Positions 5,501 through 6,920 of a DNA stretch of 6,920 nucleotides are shown piece after piece (position 1 is the stretch's first letter; each line of letters starts with the position of its first letter). The notes under the pieces were generated by a model. That model did no database searches and was not told where the DNA came from. It saw only the letters and a program-made list of their open reading frames with translations. The DNA comes from Anaerolineae bacterium (GTDB lineage Bacteria > Chloroflexota > Anaerolineae > 4572-78 > J111): the NCBI GenBank assembly GCA_020433785.1, contig JAGRCC010000082.1, positions 1 through 6,920 of the forward strand. The letters are read 5' to 3'. The position numbers and the translations under genes were made by a program.

Positions 5501-6709
5501 CAAGGCGAGTGGGATTTGGCCCTGGCTAAATTGCAGCAAGGGCTGGCCGAGTTGCAAGGCTTGGAAAACAGCCGGCACGAAGCCCAACTGCGGGTGGTCA
5601 TGGGCGATGTGCTGCTGACCAAAGGGGCTCACGACACGGCCCTGGCCCACCTGGAGATGGCCCAGGAGATAGCCGAGGCCGGGCAGGACCCGGAAATTCT
5701 GTTCAAAACGTTGATTACGATGGCCCGCAACTATATGTACAAGCTGGAGCCGGAGCAGGCTTTGGCGGTGAACCAAAAAGCGCTGGCCCTGGCCCAGGCG
5801 CTGGGCGACGAATACGGCGCGGCCATGGCCATGGCCGGTTTGGGCGCGATTTACGCTTTGTGCGACGACGCCGACCAATCGCTGCCGAATTTACTGGCTT
5901 CGATTCCGATTTTCAAGAAGTTGGGTGACAAACGGGAGCTGATTCACCCGCTGGTTAACACCGGGGTGATCTACCACCTGATTGGGGAGTTTGATTTGGC
6001 CCTGAGTTATTTCCAACAGGTGATTGACGAAGCGACCGAGATTGGCGACCGGGTGGGGGTGTGGCTGTCGCTGCATTTTATGGGCCACATCCATCACTCG
6101 GCCGGCCGGCACGAACAGGCCATTCCGTTTTTCCAGCAGGCGCTGCACAAGCGGGCCGAAACCGGCGAAGACGGGCTGATTAGCCAAACCGAGCCGTACC
6201 TGGCCACCACCTACGCCTGCCTGGGCCGCCACGCCGCCGCCCTAAGCACCGCCCGGCGCTACTTCACCAAGCTGGCCGGCGGGCAGCGCGATGTGGAACA
6301 GGGCCGCGCCCACGTGGCCGTGGGCATGGTGTTGGGCCAGATCATCGTCAGCAGCGGCCTGACCAACGTGCCCGATGCCCTGGCCAGCATCCCGGCCATC
6401 CGCCCGGCGCTATGCCCTGATCTGGAAGCCATCGGCCGGCTGACCGGCCTGGCGCCGGACCCGCACGCCTATTTTCAACACGCCATCGCCGCCGCCCAAG
6501 CCGGCAGCCGCCCCTACCCGATGACGCTGGTCCCGGCCTTAGCCGAGTACGGCCGCTTTTTGGCCCAAACCGGCCAGCCTGAAGCCGGTCAAGCCAAACT
6601 GGCCGAAGCCAAAGCCCAGGCCCGTCAGCTCAAGATGCAGGGCAAAATCGACCGCATTAGGGACATCTGCGCCGATCTCGGTCTAGATTTTGAAAAGTTG
6701 GGTCAATGA
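2573..6709 (+). CDS. Soluble-adenylyl-cyclase-like protein: two class III cyclase domains, P-loop ATPase, TPR tail
   Basis: This 1378-residue protein (numbered from ATG 2573) is expected to make a cyclic nucleotide, probably cAMP, in the cytosol. No signal peptide or membrane segment is seen. Cyclase 1 (about 22-200) has FVDISGFT (Asp30) and CAGDAITALF (Asp80), the two metal ligands; its usual Asn/Arg positions read Glu159 and Gln163. Cyclase 2 (about 240-410) has lost the first metal Asp (Asn250 in FVNLTDLT). It keeps FGDKG and GRGINLAARLM with Thr345, Asn352 and Arg356; the adenine-contact Lys appears to be Arg280. Together they form one composite site, as in ADCY10. The ATPase begins near 415 (IIGREAEL), with Walker A GEAGIGKS (Lys454) and a Walker-B-like IVELEDAHW (Glu670/Asp671). 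Winged-helix-like helices follow, then TPR repeats from about 920 to about 1230 plus a C-terminal helical pair. About 79 residues (473-551) are repeat-derived. The in-frame TTG at 2516 would give 1397 residues and is rejected. Nucleotide specificity and stimulus are unknown. Confidence 0.9.
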   Translation: MHHLTPHFIIEQFEQGLRQGRFPAASLFVDISGFTVVTETLMAHQQYGVEALARIMRAIFDPLAASIYRHGGFICTCAGDAITALFPLEPEQPALAYGRALAAAWAIRQHLRTATQKSRYGTFHFTAKIGLGGGPVEWGIITGPTTHQNACYFKGPAVESCAQAEHYAIGGDIVLSRDVYDQMRSAVVVDPMPATPDFVQLKTVAAYLPEPEAITLPEITPEQAAAFHPLELVQQKVSGEFRHALNVFVNLTDLTSHQALADTMQVVFQLQQQYGGYLNRIDFGDKGCHLLLFWGAPIAYETDIERALNFLLDLQAALTTPLRAGVTYRISHAGFIGSKLREEYTCYGRGINLAARLMTHAPWGQIWLDEEMAQRADPDFALQFIDELPLKGFADPMAVYQLLGRQAAGDAPLPEEPIIGREAELARLTAAIAPIFAGRFAGVITVHGEAGIGKSRLLDELHGSLTGDRPAADNGLKLSPPGPPDGEEKDPIPPSGSNGMKLSPPDPPQGGERDPIPPAGGLGGLAPATNLMTLPSGSSNSPESAPNIIPLPPAVRWFYCPADEILRRPLNPFRYWLRHYFQQADGHSEADNKARFRQILDHLLAQVADPALATELDRFAVYLGGLIDLHWPDSPYEQSDPKLRFENTLRAIKNLIKAEASLQPVIVELEDAHWLDRQSHELLTLLTRNIERLPLAVICAARYGDDGSPLHLPLDDDVRRQAIDLTAFSVADSRRLAQELLDGQISDHFGRFLVDKSRGNPFFIKQLILDLKERGMLIRRERDGQVHYVLNPLRSEEVPADIRTILISRLDRLPWPVKHVVQVASVLGPEFEAPVLAQILPGDRQLTQHLRYAESEQVWVGLSGDRYLFKHALLRDSAYSMQVGSQLRSLHRRGAEALETLYAHDLSRHYTALAYHYERAELAEKSIIYLERAADQAKANYQNENALDFYERLLQYPLDRAQQMIIYSKQGEILNLQGEWDLALAKLQQGLAELQGLENSRHEAQLRVVMGDVLLTKGAHDTALAHLEMAQEIAEAGQDPEILFKTLITMARNYMYKLEPEQALAVNQKALALAQALGDEYGAAMAMAGLGAIYALCDDADQSLPNLLASIPIFKKLGDKRELIHPLVNTGVIYHLIGEFDLALSYFQQVIDEATEIGDRVGVWLSLHFMGHIHHSAGRHEQAIPFFQQALHKRAETGEDGLISQTEPYLATTYACLGRHAAALSTARRYFTKLAGGQRDVEQGRAHVAVGMVLGQIIVSSGLTNVPDALASIPAIRPALCPDLEAIGRLTGLAPDPHAYFQHAIAAAQAGSRPYPMTLVPALAEYGRFLAQTGQPEAGQAKLAEAKAQARQLKMQGKIDRIRDICADLGLDFEKLGQ
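3990..4226. mobile_element. Family 2 palindromic element, copy B1, in frame within the cyclase gene and split by copy B2
   Basis: B1 starts at ACAATGGCCTGAAG (3990-4003), runs through the C-run part to about 4059, is interrupted by B2, and resumes to a decayed right end (ATAATCCCATTGC) at 4214-4226. Removing B2 and one target duplicate (123 nt) leaves exactly 114 nt, the same length as copy A and copy B2. The last 31 nt of B1 match copy A at about 20 positions, so B1 is the oldest copy. Translated, the whole 237-nt block gives a Pro/Gly-rich segment (SPPGPP, DPIPP, SPPDPPQGG, GGLGGL) directly after the Walker A helix. It is absent from the expected fold, and the frame rejoins at AVRWFYCPADEI. 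Confidence 0.8.
4062..4175. mobile_element. Family 2 palindromic element, copy B2, nested inside B1
   Basis: Complete 114-bp copy from GCAATGGCATGAAG to TTAATGACATTGC, about 84% identical to copy A with no gaps. CCCTCTGG occurs at 4052-4059 and again at 4175-4182, a likely target duplication at the insertion point inside B1. The net gain is 123 nt, or 41 codons, so the frame is preserved. Confidence 0.82.
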
Positions 6710-6833
6710 CGAGGGTATGCTCCAAAAATAACATCGCTCTTTTAGGCGGGTAAAGGGTAATTGGATAGGAGTAATTCGCTGCCGAACCGGTTTTAACAAC
6801 GTCCGAACATAATTATCACGAGGCGAGCATAGA
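6710..6833. other. Downstream flank of the cyclase gene, nothing assigned
   Basis: No start of a new gene, no convincing stem plus T-run terminator and no known repeat family is visible before the CGGAT repeat at 6834. Confidence 0.4.
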
Positions 6834-6870
6834 CCACGGATCGGACGGATCAAACGGATTTTCTCGGATA
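6834..6870. repeat. CGGAT-type repeat, copy 3 (uninterrupted)
   Basis: CCACGGATCGGACGGATCAA continues with ACGGATTTTCTCGGATAA. This is the intact counterpart, in reverse orientation, of the repeat split by element A near 1974-2131. It follows the cyclase gene by about 125 nt. Confidence 0.55.
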
Positions 6871-6920
6871 AGGCTTGATTGGTAGCTCTGCATAAAACCG
6901 TGGTGAAGAAAAATTAGACA

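Noticed and set aside
5090..5878. 262-codon minus-strand frame opposite the TPR region
   Set aside because: Low-complexity Gln/Leu/Gly composition mirrors the TPR codons; no independent motif.
1..6709. Peptidase plus ATPase/TPR protein as one defence or signalling operon
   Set aside because: The genes are 1.1 kb apart with mobile repeats and a candidate separate promoter between them; nothing in the sequence ties their functions together.
6710..6833. Intrinsic terminator after the cyclase gene
   Set aside because: No stable stem followed by a T-run could be found by eye.

Overview
The window is GC-rich (many CCGGCC/GGCCGG words in the coding parts), with two long plus-strand genes separated by about 1.1 kb of repeat-filled, apparently non-coding DNA. 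No rRNA, tRNA or CRISPR was seen. The combination of a soluble-adenylyl-cyclase-like multidomain protein, an intracellular-type subtilase and many short palindromic repeats suggests a large free-living bacterial genome. Chloroflexota would fit, but this is an impression from composition and gene style; no marker gene is present.

Layout. Positions 1-1430 hold the 3' part of a subtilisin-family (S8) serine peptidase gene. It is open at the left edge, has a complete catalytic triad, and carries a beta-rich insertion between the oxyanion Asn and the catalytic Ser, as in the CspA/CspB-like subfamily. Positions 1431-2572 hold, in order: a 100-bp miniature inverted-repeat element flanked by 23-bp direct repeats; a stretch I cannot assign; a degenerate CGGAT repeat; a 78-bp GTCAT...ATGAC palindrome; a 111-bp C-run/G-run palindromic element with an 11-bp target duplication; a second stretch I cannot assign; a candidate promoter; and a second copy of the first miniature element, flanked by 25-bp direct repeats. 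That last copy separates the candidate promoter from the start codon of the next gene.

Positions 2573-6709 encode a 1378-residue signalling protein: two tandem class III cyclase domains, a P-loop AAA/STAND-like ATPase, a helical and winged-helix-like region, and a long TPR tail. This is the architecture of mammalian soluble adenylyl cyclase (ADCY10). The catalytic residues appear divided between the two cyclase domains: metal-binding Asp pair in the first, transition-state Asn/Arg in the second. The C-run/G-run element seen in the intergenic region is also present inside this gene, as two nested copies that stay in frame and add about 79 Pro/Gly-rich residues just after the Walker A helix.

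The two genes share a strand but are too far apart, with too much repeat DNA between them, to be called an operon. The most notable content is the record of short mobile palindromes: two families, four copies, target duplications, one nested insertion, one coding-sequence insertion, and one insertion that duplicated a ribosome-binding region.
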